Shown here piece by piece: positions 7,724 through 16,621 of a stretch of DNA of 59,022 nt (positions are counted from its first letter, which is position 1; every line of letters starts with the position of its first letter). The position numbers and the translations under genes are program-made. The stretch is from Candidatus Methylacidiphilales bacterium (GTDB taxonomy: Bacteria; Verrucomicrobiota; Verrucomicrobiia; Methylacidiphilales; CAZTYG01): positions 1-59,022 of the forward strand of contig JANRJG010000008.1 in the NCBI GenBank assembly GCA_033875315.1, read 5' to 3'. The notes below the pieces were generated by a model, which worked only from the letters and a program-made list of their open reading frames with translations, was not told the DNA's origin and ran no database searches.

Positions 7724-8944
7724 TCAACGGGGAAGGACGGCGTCGAGCCGGGTCAGGGCCAGGTCCAGGCGGGCCAGGAGTTGGCTGCGCACGGATTGGG
7801 AATGGGCGCTGAAAGTCGCCTTTTGTTCGAGCAGGCGGCGGACCTCGACGAAGAAGGCGTCAAAGTCGCATTCCTCGACTGTCCCGACGGCCTTCAGGCC
7901 GAAAGGGGCGAGGAAATTGTCGACCTTCGAGCCACGTGAGATGCCGATAAGCGGGATGTGATAAATCGAGGAAAGGATGAGCAGGTGGAGTCGACTGGCG
8001 GCGACGACGTCCAGGTGGCGGGCGATGGCGAGGATTTCATCGGGGTCGCGCCGACCTTCGATGACGGTGGCGCGTTCCGGTTGGCGCAGTTCTTTTTTGA
8101 GTCCGGCCATCAATGCCGCATCCGTTAGGGGATTCATGGGAATGAAGATGAGCGACATGCCGAGTTCGGCGGTCAGCCGGTCGAGCAGGGCGATGAGCCG
8201 GTCGCGTCCGCGGATCTCGCGCTGGGCGGAAACACAGAAGCCAAAGCGGGGAGCAGGGCCGAAGAGGAGCCGGCGGTTTTCTTCCGTCAGCACGAGCTGG
8301 TCATCCGGCTGGGCCTGTTGGAGCAGGGCGGTGTCGGCACCGACGACGATTTCGCGTGCCACTCCGCTGCGTTCGAGTTCGATTTTGCTCTCGGGGTCGC
8401 GGACGACCACGAGGTCGCAGCGGGAGAGGGAGTCCCGGATGACGCTGCGGGCGCGGGCTTCGGCCTGTTGTTCCCACCAAGCGGGGCCGTTCCAGGCTCC
8501 GAGGGTGAGGCGGGAGGCGAGGGAGAGGAGTTGTTTTTTCCGTCCCGGGCGGAGCCGGTATTTGGCCGGGTTGAGTTCGGTGTTCATGCCGACATTCCAA
8601 ACCACGTTGGTCTTGCCCGCGGCCTGGGCGATGCGGAGCATTTCCGGAGGGATTTCCGGATAGTCCGATAGGCCGGTGGCCCCGGCCCAGATGAAGGCGT
8701 CGTGGGATTCGACTTCGCGCCGCATGGTGGCGCGGGAAAACGGGGGTTCGAAGCCGAAGAGTTCGACGGTTCGAATGCCCAGTCGTTGCGCGGTTTCGGG
8801 GTCGTCGGTGCTGGCGGAAATCCGCGCGTGGGGCCGCAGCTTGCGGACGGCGCTAACGACGCATTCGAGGATGGCTTCGTCGCCGACGTTGTTGCGTCCG
8901 AAGGGGACGCCGCCGAGGAGGATGGAGGGTGGGTTTGCGTTCAT
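7724..8944 (-). CDS. Polysaccharide pyruvyl transferase family protein
   Basis: 406 residues. LGGVPFGRNNVGDEAILE at the N-terminus is the characteristic start of the polysaccharide pyruvyl transferase (CsaB/WcaK-like) family. The C-terminal half contains FGFCVSAQRE and VAASRLHLLILSSIYHIPLIGISRGSK in two pieces, resembling the donor-binding side of the fold. Family members transfer pyruvate from phosphoenolpyruvate to a sugar as a ketal and so give the polymer acidic groups. The start at 8944 overlaps the stop of the flippase gene (ATGA). A much longer open frame continues upstream through the flippase gene out of frame and is spurious. Confidence 0.85.
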   Translation of the reverse strand: MNANPPSILLGGVPFGRNNVGDEAILECVVSAVRKLRPHARISASTDDPETAQRLGIRTVELFGFEPPFSRATMRREVESHDAFIWAGATGLSDYPEIPPEMLRIAQAAGKTNVVWNVGMNTELNPAKYRLRPGRKKQLLSLASRLTLGAWNGPAWWEQQAEARARSVIRDSLSRCDLVVVRDPESKIELERSGVAREIVVGADTALLQQAQPDDQLVLTEENRRLLFGPAPRFGFCVSAQREIRGRDRLIALLDRLTAELGMSLIFIPMNPLTDAALMAGLKKELRQPERATVIEGRRDPDEILAIARHLDVVAASRLHLLILSSIYHIPLIGISRGSKVDNFLAPFGLKAVGTVEECDFDAFFVEVRRLLEQKATFSAHSQSVRSQLLARLDLALTRLDAVLPR

Positions 8945-10518
8945 GCGGGGTGGGGAAGGTGGAGGGCGCGGTCGAAGAGGCGAGCGGCTTTGCCCGGGAG
9001 GAGGGTCCGGAGTTGGAGCAGGTCGGGCAGGGAAACCAAGCGCAGGAAGCGCAGGGAGGCGAGGAAGAGGCCGATATAGAGGGCGGCCTGGATGAGCAGC
9101 GTGGGCAGGGAGGGCTTGGGTTGGGCGAGGTAGATCAAGCCGGCGAGCAGGCTGCAGGGGAGGGCGAGGCGGAGGAGGAACCCGGCTGGGAAGGGGAAGG
9201 GTCCGATGATGCGGCGGACATTGGCGATGCGGAGCGGGATGGTGAGGAAGAACGTCAGGGCGACCGCGCCGATAGCCCCGGGGATGCCGAAGCGCGGGAT
9301 GAGGAGGAGATCGAGGCCCACGTTGAGCAGCACCTGGAGGATCATGAGGTGGAGGGTCTGGCTGGTTTTTTCCCGTGCGGTGATGGCCATGGCCAGCGGC
9401 ATGGAGATGAGGGGCAGGAGGTGGAGCACGCAGAAGGCCGAGGCCACGGGGCCGGAGGCGGCCATGTCCGCGCCGTAAACCAGTTCGATGCCACGGGGGG
9501 CGAAGAAAACCCCGAACGCGGCCAAGGGTACACTCAGGACCATTAGCAGCTTGTACGAGGTGTCGATGAGCGAGGGGAGCGAGGCCGGATCGCGGGTAAA
9601 GGCCTGGTTGAAGCCGGCGGCGAGAAGGGTCTGTACGGCCAGAGGGATGAAGGTGATGACCAACATCGGGACGGAGTAACCCAGATCGTAGACCCCGGCG
9701 GCGGTGGTGCCGACGAAAAGTCCGAGGAAGAAGACTTCCGTGTACTTGAGCATGAGGGTGCGGAAGGCCTGGTTGAGCAGGACGGGGATGGCCAGACGAA
9801 ATGTGCGTTCGCGCCCGATACCCTGGGGTGGGGAGCGCCAGTCGAGGGATGAGACGTGGCGAATGAGCCAGCGGGCGGCGAGAAGGGAAGCGGCGAAGAT
9901 CGAGAGGGCCTGGGCAGCGAGGATGCCCGGGACACCGAAGCCAAGATGCAGGACGGCCAGGGTGAGGGCGAGCCAGACGAGGGTTTGGCCGAGGGAAAGT
10001 AGGGCGACTTTTTTGGAGAGAAAGAGGGCGGTGAGGGAGTCGTTGAAATAATCCTTGGCCAGGAGCGCGGGCAGAAGCAGGGCGAACCAGGGGAGAATGG
10101 CGGACACGCGCGGGTCGAGGACATGGGTGGTGAACGGGGCGGCGAAGCAAAGGGCCAGACCGATGAGAAGAGCGGCCAGCGCTTGGATGAGGGCGGAGCG
10201 GGTGAGGAAGCGCACGAGCCCGGCCTTGTTGCGGTGGTGGGTCAGTTCGGGGATGAAGCGGAGCAGGGCGGCGTTGAGACCGAGAGCGGCGAAAACGAAG
10301 AGGTATTCGACGATACTCTTGCCGATGGAGAGGACACCGTAGGCTTCCTTGCCGAGACCGCGGACGGTGAGGATGGAGATGGCGAGGTAGAGGAAAAAGA
10401 GGATGAGCTTCGATCCGATCATCCAGGGCGCGCCGGCCACGGCTTCCTCGGAAAAGCTGCCTTCGGGCGCGGCGGTCCGGGCCTTTTTGGGTTCACCGTT
10501 GGCGGAGCCTGGGGTCAT
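8941..10518 (-). CDS. Polysaccharide flippase (Wzx/MurJ-like, MOP superfamily)
   Basis: 525 residues with about 12-14 hydrophobic segments, starting LILFFLYLAISILTVRGLGKEAYGVL. This is the usual first helix pair and loop of polysaccharide-biosynthesis oligosaccharide flippases. A short hydrophilic N-terminus precedes it. It is expected to flip the undecaprenyl-linked EPS repeat across the inner membrane for polymerisation by the O-antigen-ligase-like protein at 14191-15552. The ATG at 10518 overlaps the stop of the preceding gene (ATGA); an in-frame TTG lies four codons further upstream. Wzx is not well conserved in sequence, so substrate specificity cannot be read. Confidence 0.88.
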   Translation of the reverse strand: MTPGSANGEPKKARTAAPEGSFSEEAVAGAPWMIGSKLILFFLYLAISILTVRGLGKEAYGVLSIGKSIVEYLFVFAALGLNAALLRFIPELTHHRNKAGLVRFLTRSALIQALAALLIGLALCFAAPFTTHVLDPRVSAILPWFALLLPALLAKDYFNDSLTALFLSKKVALLSLGQTLVWLALTLAVLHLGFGVPGILAAQALSIFAASLLAARWLIRHVSSLDWRSPPQGIGRERTFRLAIPVLLNQAFRTLMLKYTEVFFLGLFVGTTAAGVYDLGYSVPMLVITFIPLAVQTLLAAGFNQAFTRDPASLPSLIDTSYKLLMVLSVPLAAFGVFFAPRGIELVYGADMAASGPVASAFCVLHLLPLISMPLAMAITAREKTSQTLHLMILQVLLNVGLDLLLIPRFGIPGAIGAVALTFFLTIPLRIANVRRIIGPFPFPAGFLLRLALPCSLLAGLIYLAQPKPSLPTLLIQAALYIGLFLASLRFLRLVSLPDLLQLRTLLPGKAARLFDRALHLPHPA

Positions 10519-11798
10519 GTCAGGCGACAAAGGTCGGGCACCTGGGTTTTCTTTTTCCAGTGGTAGACGGTATCCCGTCCGCGCTGGACGGTGATGTCAT
10601 CGGGTGTTTCCGTATAGAAACCGGAGGCGTGGCGAACGGTGGTGGGAGTGGACCAGGGTTGGGGATCGAAGCGTTCCTTGCTGGCGGGGGCCAGTTGGCA
10701 GAAGAAGAGGTAGATCTTGTCCTGCCAGCCGGGGGAGGGCATCCAGTCGCGCCAGTCGGATGTTCCGGTGCCAGAGCCGTGGTGGAGGCGCCCATGACCG
10801 AGCGCGGCGCGGAAGGCGCCAGAGGGGGTGGCATGGGAGAGCAGCCATGCCTGTTGGCGGGCCAGATCTTCCGCACTGAGGGACTGGAAGGGGTGGAGTG
10901 CGTGAAGGATGGCGGCGGAGGTGCCGAGGTGGAGGGGGTTGGCGGAAGCGGGACGCCAGTTCCAGAGCAGGCGGCGGAAGCCCCCCTCCGGAAGTTGTTG
11001 GCGGTGGAGGAAGGCGACCAGATTCGTGATGCTGGTTTTCGTTTCCGTGCAGCCGGTGCGTTGGGCGTAGCGGTGGAGGGGACCGAGGCAGCGCGCGCTG
11101 TAGAAGGGGGAGATGCCTCCTCCCCGGCGGTTGGAAGTGTGGATGCCTCCGGCCATGGAGCCGGAGGTTTCCTGCAAGCCTCGGATCCAGGCGGCCAGTT
11201 GGGAGGCGCGTTCCTGGTAGCGTTCCCATTCCCCCTGCCAGGCGGTCCATTCCAGGATGAGGTCGAGCACGGCGGCGGCGGAGATGGAGGGACCGAATTG
11301 GTAGTCGGAAATTTCCCAATCGCGGACGGTGTGGAGCGTTTTATTCCAGAGGAGGCGGAGGTGGCGTCCGTCGAGGGCCCGGGTGACGGCTTCGGCGAGT
11401 CCGGGGACCGCACGGTTGGCCGAAGCGAGCACGGTGCGGGCGCGGAGGGCGGAGGCGAGCACGGCGGGTTCGTGGGGCATGCCGCCCTCGAAGGGATTGT
11501 ATTCGAAGTAGGAATTGCGGAAGGAGCCGTCACCGAGTTGGGCGGCGATGAGGTGGCGGAGGGTGATCTCCAGAAAATCGAGATGTGTGGGGTCGCCGGT
11601 GGCCTGATGGCGGAGGATGCGTCCCTCGATCAAGCCTTCGAGCCGCCAATCGTGGGCCGGGCCGCACCAACCGAGGCAGTTGGCGCGGATGCCGAGGGCG
11701 GGCCCCGTCACGCCCGCGTCGGAGGTGACGGTGGCGAACCAAGCCTCGAGCGCGGCCACGGCCTGGGCGGCATCAACGGGTTTCCGGTCGGATTTCAT
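10515..11798 (-). CDS. Unknown protein, possible alpha/alpha-toroid
   Basis: 427 residues without signal peptide or membrane segments. The sequence is a series of helix pairs with W- and G-rich turns, for example LEITLRHLIAAQLGDGSFR, LVAFLHRQQLPEGGFRR and AWLLSHATPSGAFRAALG. That pattern of helices ending in DGSF/GGF/SGAF resembles the repeated units of alpha/alpha-toroid enzymes (terpene cyclase, prenyltransferase or six-hairpin glycosidase folds). No catalytic signature such as DxDD is visible, so I assign no function. It overlaps the nitroreductase-methyltransferase gene by 26 bases and the flippase gene by ATGA, so it is a fully integrated EPS operon member, perhaps a polymer-modifying enzyme. 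Confidence 0.7.
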   Translation of the reverse strand: MKSDRKPVDAAQAVAALEAWFATVTSDAGVTGPALGIRANCLGWCGPAHDWRLEGLIEGRILRHQATGDPTHLDFLEITLRHLIAAQLGDGSFRNSYFEYNPFEGGMPHEPAVLASALRARTVLASANRAVPGLAEAVTRALDGRHLRLLWNKTLHTVRDWEISDYQFGPSISAAAVLDLILEWTAWQGEWERYQERASQLAAWIRGLQETSGSMAGGIHTSNRRGGGISPFYSARCLGPLHRYAQRTGCTETKTSITNLVAFLHRQQLPEGGFRRLLWNWRPASANPLHLGTSAAILHALHPFQSLSAEDLARQQAWLLSHATPSGAFRAALGHGRLHHGSGTGTSDWRDWMPSPGWQDKIYLFFCQLAPASKERFDPQPWSTPTTVRHASGFYTETPDDITVQRGRDTVYHWKKKTQVPDLCRLT

Positions 11799-13188
11799 AG
11801 AGGAGGGAACTGCTGAAGAAGCGGTCGAAGGAGCGGGTGAGGAGGTGGTCGGTGCGTTCCGAGGCGAAGCGGTCGGCCCAGGCAGTCAGCCCGGCCTTGC
11901 GGGCCAGTTGTTCGGTCCATTGAAGGAGTTTTAGGGTAACGGGTTGATAGCCTGCCATGTCAACCACCTTGAATCCGGCCTCTTGGAAGGCGGCCTCGAT
12001 CTCCGAGGGGTTGAATTTGCGCTCGGGCCCGCGGTTCCAGTTGCGCCCAAGTGCGTAGTTCTTTTGGCGCATCCGGCGGTAGCGGTAGAGGTGGGGGTAG
12101 AAACGTCCGGAGACCATGACGAGGGCGGTACCATCGGGGTGGAGGGCACGTCGCATTTCCCGCAGCAGCGGCAACGGGTCTTCGAATTGGTCGAGCCGTT
12201 CGTAGCAAGTGAGGACATGCACGGCGTGGTCGCCGACCGGAATGTGCACCCGCGCCGGGTCCGGGTTGAGGAGGTATTCGTAGGGAAGCGAAGGGAAGAT
12301 GCGGCGGAAGCGTTCGGCGATGAAGTCGCCGATGCCGGGGGTGAGGTCGTAGGCGAGGAAGCGGGCGTTCCCGGGGCCGATGGCGTTGACGAGTTGGAGG
12401 AGGACGTCACCGTTGAGGGAAAAGAAATCGAGCACCACCGGGTTGTGACGTGTGGCGGCGAGTTGGGCGGCCCGGACGGCAAGGTGGTGGAACTTCCGGG
12501 AAAAGCGGGCGTCGGGGTCGACGTGAAGGGTTTTGCCGTCGATGGCGATGCCCTTGTACCAAAGGAGCTTGTCGCGGAAGTCGGCCAGTTGGGAGAGCGA
12601 CCACAAGTGGGGCCGGATGTCCATGTGGTAGCGTTTTTCCGGGAGGTCGTAGCGGTTGTAGGAAATGACGGATGCGACCGGCCTGGGGATGGGAGCGGGG
12701 GGTTGGTCGGCGCGGTAGCCGAGGCAGACAAATCCGTAGTTGGCCCAAAAGGAAGGCACGCCGAGGGCCTTGCAGGCGCCTTTGGGGTTGCGGATGCCGC
12801 CGAGGTAGATGGCTCCGAGTCCCTCGGCCTCGGCGGCGAGCAGCAGGCCGTAGGTGGCCATGCCGACGGTGACCTGGGCGGTGTTGCAGGGATTCCGGGG
12901 TTCGAGGCTGGTGTCGTAGAAAAGGGCGATGATGACCGGGGCGTCGTGGAGATAGGATTGCTGGGCGTCGCTTTCCTTGTTGAGGCGGGCCTTGACGGCG
13001 GGATCGTCAACGACGATGAAGTGCCAGAGTTGGCGGTTGCAGGAAGTGGGAGCCTCGATGGCGTCGCCGATGATTTTTTCCACCAGTTGGCGGGAAACGG
13101 GCTTGTCCTGATAAACCCTGGTGCTGTTCCGTCCGGTGACGAACCGGGTGTAGATCGATCCGTCGACTTCCGCGGAACCCAAGGCCAT
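11773..13188 (-). CDS. Nitroreductase-methyltransferase fusion protein
   Basis: 471 residues. Residues about 10-185 are a nitroreductase-family FMN domain: TGRNSTRVYQDKPV with the N-terminal Arg that contacts FMN, IEAPTSCNRQLWHFIVV, and GLGAIYLGGIRN near its end. Residues about 225-460 resemble a class I SAM methyltransferase. VVLDFFSLNGD sits where the usual GxGxG motif would be, and HVLTCYERLDQF and MRRALHPDGTALVMV match the post-I and motif III regions. The altered first motif makes methyl transfer uncertain. It lies 43 bases after the phosphoesterase gene and overlaps the next gene, so it belongs to the EPS operon. The two halves may oxidise or reduce and then methylate an EPS sugar, which is a guess. 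Confidence 0.75.
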   Translation of the reverse strand: MALGSAEVDGSIYTRFVTGRNSTRVYQDKPVSRQLVEKIIGDAIEAPTSCNRQLWHFIVVDDPAVKARLNKESDAQQSYLHDAPVIIALFYDTSLEPRNPCNTAQVTVGMATYGLLLAAEAEGLGAIYLGGIRNPKGACKALGVPSFWANYGFVCLGYRADQPPAPIPRPVASVISYNRYDLPEKRYHMDIRPHLWSLSQLADFRDKLLWYKGIAIDGKTLHVDPDARFSRKFHHLAVRAAQLAATRHNPVVLDFFSLNGDVLLQLVNAIGPGNARFLAYDLTPGIGDFIAERFRRIFPSLPYEYLLNPDPARVHIPVGDHAVHVLTCYERLDQFEDPLPLLREMRRALHPDGTALVMVSGRFYPHLYRYRRMRQKNYALGRNWNRGPERKFNPSEIEAAFQEAGFKVVDMAGYQPVTLKLLQWTEQLARKAGLTAWADRFASERTDHLLTRSFDRFFSSSLLYEIRPETR

Positions 13189-13231
13189 GAAAAGATGTTA
13201 AGAGAGGGATGGGGATTCCAAAAGAACTATT

Positions 13232-14194
13232 TCAACCGTGGTGGAGGACATGGAGGGTGATTTCCGGGGGGCAGTTGAGGCGGGCGGCGACGCCGCAACT
13301 GCCGGTGCCGGCCGAGGTGTAGCCCGGAAGGTTGCCGCATTGCCAGCGGCCATGGATGCGACTGAGGGGCATATCGCGTCGCACCGGACAGACGAGCGGG
13401 CGTCCTCCGGGAAGGCAGAGTTGGCCGCCGTGGGTGTGGCCGCAGAGCATGAGGTCGAAGGGGTGGAGGGAGGCTTCTTCGGCCTCCTCCGGGCTGTGGC
13501 AGAGGAGGAGGGTGCAGACCCCGTCGGGTATGTTCGAGCGGGACTTGTTGAAATCGTGGGTTTGGTAAAAGTGCGGATCATCGACCCCCGCCACGGCCAG
13601 GTCGCCATGGGTGCCGGGGATGACCGTGCCGGCATTGAGGAGGATGGGCAGTCCGGCATCCTCCAAGACGGGAACCATTTCGATGAAGTCGTGGTTGCCG
13701 AGGATGCCGTAACGGCGGGGTGCGAGGAGGGGGATGATTTGTTTCATTTCCTCCATACACGCGGAGGGATCCTGGTCGGTGGAATTGCGGTAGTCGCCGG
13801 TGACGACCGCGATGTCGTGGGGAGTTTTTCGCAGGATTTCCATGAGCACCGGGGTCAGGGCGGGATCGAGGTCGAGATGCAGATCGGAGAGTTGGAGGAT
13901 TCGCAGGCCGTCGAGGTGTTGCGGGAGGCGTGGCAGGTGCCAGGATTGTTCGACGCAGTGTACGGCGAGGAAGTTATTGCGTGCGGAGGCGGCCAAACCG
14001 GTCATGCGCAGCCCCCATCGCACGAGTGAGTCAACGGGCAGGAACTTCTCCAATTGGAAAAGGCCCTCGCCCTGGTGCTGGAGCCGGGCCCAGTGGCTGG
14101 CCTGGAGCCAGAGGCGGTGGCGGAGACGGTCGGTGCCGATTCGATCCGCGAGAGATTGGTAAGGCTCGGGAAGCCGGCCGGGTGGGGTTGTCAT
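13232..14194 (-). CDS. Calcineurin-like metallophosphoesterase
   Basis: 320 residues. The four dimetal phosphoesterase motifs appear in order: ILQLSDLHLD, VVTGDY, GILGNHD and LCGHTHGGQ. The layout matches YkuE/YaeI-type phosphohydrolases, some of which act on lipid-linked sugars or nucleotides. The N-terminal 85 residues are family-unspecific. The ATG at 14194 overlaps the stop of the O-antigen-ligase-like gene (ATGA). A longer open frame upstream is out of register with that gene and is rejected. A role in EPS lipid-carrier recycling is possible but unproven. Confidence 0.85.
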   Translation of the reverse strand: MTTPPGRLPEPYQSLADRIGTDRLRHRLWLQASHWARLQHQGEGLFQLEKFLPVDSLVRWGLRMTGLAASARNNFLAVHCVEQSWHLPRLPQHLDGLRILQLSDLHLDLDPALTPVLMEILRKTPHDIAVVTGDYRNSTDQDPSACMEEMKQIIPLLAPRRYGILGNHDFIEMVPVLEDAGLPILLNAGTVIPGTHGDLAVAGVDDPHFYQTHDFNKSRSNIPDGVCTLLLCHSPEEAEEASLHPFDLMLCGHTHGGQLCLPGGRPLVCPVRRDMPLSRIHGRWQCGNLPGYTSAGTGSCGVAARLNCPPEITLHVLHHG

Positions 14195-15552
14195 GAACGG
14201 GAAGCGTTTTTGCCCAAAGCGGCGCATCCGGCGAGGGCCAGACCGAGGAAAAGGTGGTTGAGGAAGAAAAGCGGGCTCTGGCGGAAGCCGAGTTGGAGGG
14301 CGTTCTGGAGGTGTCCGGCCAGGGTGGCACAGGTGGCGGCGACGATGGCGGTGTGCAGCCATCCACTCGGGGCGACCAGACAGGGCCAGGCGACGGTGGC
14401 GTAAAAGCGCAGCCAGATCAGGGCGAAGAAGATGAGGCCGGGCCATCCGAGTTCACCCAGGGTGAGGAACCAGAGGTTGTGCGGCGGGGTGCCGGGGGGG
14501 AGTTCGGGGTCGACGGTTTCGGCATAGCCGTTCCAGGACCAGGCGGAGAAATTACCGGGGCCGACGCCGAAGAAGTGGTCACGGGCCATGAGTTTGGCTT
14601 CGTCGTTGTATTTTCCGCGGTACTCCAAATCGGCCTCGGCGTCCTGTTCGCCAAAGAATCGGTTCATGAGGGTGTCGGCGGCCATGGCGATCATGACCGT
14701 GCCGGCGAGGGCGCCGCAGAAAATGAGGGCGGCGTTTTTGAGTGATACGTTGCGCAGGATGAGGAGGCAGAAGGCCAGGGCCATGCCCGCGGCCATGGCC
14801 ATGAGGCCGCCGCGGGAAATGGTCATGAGCACGCAGAGGGCGGCCAATCCGCAGGGGATGAGGATGAGGAAGCTGCGCCACCAGCCACGGGCGGCGACGG
14901 CGAAAGCGAAGAGGAAAGTGGCCATCATGGCCATGTAGGTGGCCAGCGTGTTGGGGTGGCCGAGGGTGGCCTTGACGCGGTTGATGCCGAGCAGGTAGCG
15001 GTCGTAAAGCACGATGAACGTCAGGTAGGCCGCGGTCAGTCCGAGGGCGGCGACGACGACGGGGATGTTTTTCTCCTCGCGACCGTACTGGTAGACAACC
15101 CAGAAGAGCAACATGCCGCGAAGGATCTTGGTGATTTCGAACAAGGGGTAGAGCGTGGTTTCGAATTCCGGGTAAGGCACGAGGACCGCCTCCGAGGGAA
15201 CGGATAGGGAAGGCACGGCAAGCATCCAGGAAATGACGGCCACGGCCAGGTAGGCCAGGAAACAGAAGGTGAGGGGTGGGAACCAGCGGAGGCGGATCTT
15301 GGGGTCGAGGAGGAAACAGAAGGCGAGGGAAACGGCGCAGATGTCAGCCAGGCTGATCTCGATGCCGCGGGTCATGGCGCGGTAGAACTCGCGGGAAAGG
15401 AAGTTGATGCCGACGGTGTCGGGTTCGGCCGTGCACCAGACCATGGCAATGAAGAGGACGTGGCGGAACCGGGGGACGAAGTGGCAAAGGGCGGTGGCGG
15501 CGGGGATGCCGGCCAGGGCGACGAGCCAGAAAAGGATGTATTTCAGCTCCAT
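14191..15552 (-). CDS. O-antigen ligase/polymerase-like membrane protein (Wzy-type)
   Basis: 453 residues with about 11-12 hydrophobic helices. The Wzy_C signature region includes GHPNTLATYMAMM and TISRGGLMAMAAG on the cytoplasmic side. The long periplasmic loop holds FFGVGPGNFSAW and PPHNLWFLTLGELGWPG, where the HN(L/x)W pair is the hallmark of O-antigen ligases and related polymerases. It is probably the EPS polymerase at the inner membrane. The start ATG at 15552 is preferred because it begins a hydrophobic helix directly; the frame upstream runs through the next gene. It ends in an ATGA overlap with the phosphoesterase and starts 4 bases after the lipoprotein exporter. Confidence 0.88.
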   Translation of the reverse strand: MELKYILFWLVALAGIPAATALCHFVPRFRHVLFIAMVWCTAEPDTVGINFLSREFYRAMTRGIEISLADICAVSLAFCFLLDPKIRLRWFPPLTFCFLAYLAVAVISWMLAVPSLSVPSEAVLVPYPEFETTLYPLFEITKILRGMLLFWVVYQYGREEKNIPVVVAALGLTAAYLTFIVLYDRYLLGINRVKATLGHPNTLATYMAMMATFLFAFAVAARGWWRSFLILIPCGLAALCVLMTISRGGLMAMAAGMALAFCLLILRNVSLKNAALIFCGALAGTVMIAMAADTLMNRFFGEQDAEADLEYRGKYNDEAKLMARDHFFGVGPGNFSAWSWNGYAETVDPELPPGTPPHNLWFLTLGELGWPGLIFFALIWLRFYATVAWPCLVAPSGWLHTAIVAATCATLAGHLQNALQLGFRQSPLFFLNHLFLGLALAGCAALGKNASRS

Positions 15553-15556
15553 GGCG

Positions 15557-16621
15557 TCAGTTGCCGACGGAGATGGAGGTGTCGACCTTGCCCGCGCCTT
15601 TGCCCTCGACGGCGTTGCGGCCTTCATTGGCTGCGATGGTGCGGCTGACCGTGCCGATGACACTGTCGAGGTATTTCTCCAGACGCTGCCATGGGCTGTT
15701 CGGCACCCAGATGACATCACCGGGCTGGAGCGGGAAGTCGGGCAACTTGCCGGTGGCCAGGTCGTTGAAGTTGAAGACGGCGACCTTGGGTTGGGTGAGG
15801 CTGCCCCGGATCAGGAGCATTTGTTGGTAAAAGGCTCCGGGGATCGGCCCACCGGCATCGGACATGGCGGCGATCACACCCATGCGTCCGCTGAGGCCGA
15901 CTGCCCGGGGGTTTTTAACGGCGCCGAGGACGAAGACTTCCTGGTTGCTGACCGAGGGAAGGTAGATGAAGTCACCCGAGCGTATGTAGACATTCTGGGT
16001 CATGTCGCCCTGGTGGACGAGGGACTCGAAGTTGACGGGAAGGGGCACGCCGTCACGGATGAGGAGGGAGCGGGCCAGATCGGCCATTTCGATGGTGGTG
16101 CCGGTGGCACGGGAGGTGAGGATGCCTTTGCCGGCCGATATGGCATCGATGAGGGTGGTGGGTTGCCCCAGAGGATAGATGCCGGGTTCGGCGACATTGC
16201 CCAGGAGCCAGTAGCGCTTGCTTTTGACTTCGGAGAGGGTGACGGAGACCGCGGGATTCCGGTAGTAGGGGGTGAGTTTTTTGCGGAGCGCCCCCGAAAG
16301 TTCGGGGATGGTCAGACCTTCCGCCTTGAGTCCGCCGGCTAGGTCGTAGTACACCATGCCATCGGGGGTGACGAAAGTGGTGGCGACGGAATCTGGCAGC
16401 CCGGCCAGTTCGATCCGGAGGATGTCACCCGGCCCGAGGAGATAGGGGTTGGTGGGTGCCTCGAGCCAGGCGGGGTCCAGTTTGGCGGAGGGGGTGACTT
16501 CGCGGAATCCGGCATTTTCCGCAGCCCGCGGGTCGAAGTGTGTGCCGGTGGTCAGGCAGGAGGCCAAGACGACGGGTAGCAGCGCGATTAGCCACCGGAT
16601 AGGGAGATTACGGCGTTTCAT
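15557..16621 (-). CDS. Polysaccharide export lipoprotein (Wza/OPX-like)
   Basis: 354 residues. The N-terminus is a lipoprotein signal: MKRRNLPIRW, a hydrophobic run and a VVLASC lipobox with the lipidated Cys near residue 21. YLLGPGDILRIELAG is the first strand of a Poly_export domain (about 58-140). Two SLBB-type domains follow, around VAEPGIYPLGQPTTLIDAI and VLGAVKNPRAVGL. Such proteins form the outer-membrane channel for EPS secretion. The start overlaps the end of the second exporter gene by 14 bases. No C-terminal amphipathic Wza helix is evident; the C-terminus has an EKYLDSVIG segment and then a hydrophilic tail. Confidence 0.9.
   Translation of the reverse strand: MKRRNLPIRWLIALLPVVLASCLTTGTHFDPRAAENAGFREVTPSAKLDPAWLEAPTNPYLLGPGDILRIELAGLPDSVATTFVTPDGMVYYDLAGGLKAEGLTIPELSGALRKKLTPYYRNPAVSVTLSEVKSKRYWLLGNVAEPGIYPLGQPTTLIDAISAGKGILTSRATGTTIEMADLARSLLIRDGVPLPVNFESLVHQGDMTQNVYIRSGDFIYLPSVSNQEVFVLGAVKNPRAVGLSGRMGVIAAMSDAGGPIPGAFYQQMLLIRGSLTQPKVAVFNFNDLATGKLPDFPLQPGDVIWVPNSPWQRLEKYLDSVIGTVSRTIAANEGRNAVEGKGAGKVDTSISVGN

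Noticed and set aside
7724-10150. Very long minus-strand frame (808 codons) including the pyruvyl transferase
   Set aside because: Only the part from 8944 downstream matches the family. The upstream part is the flippase gene read out of frame, rich in Pro, Arg and His.
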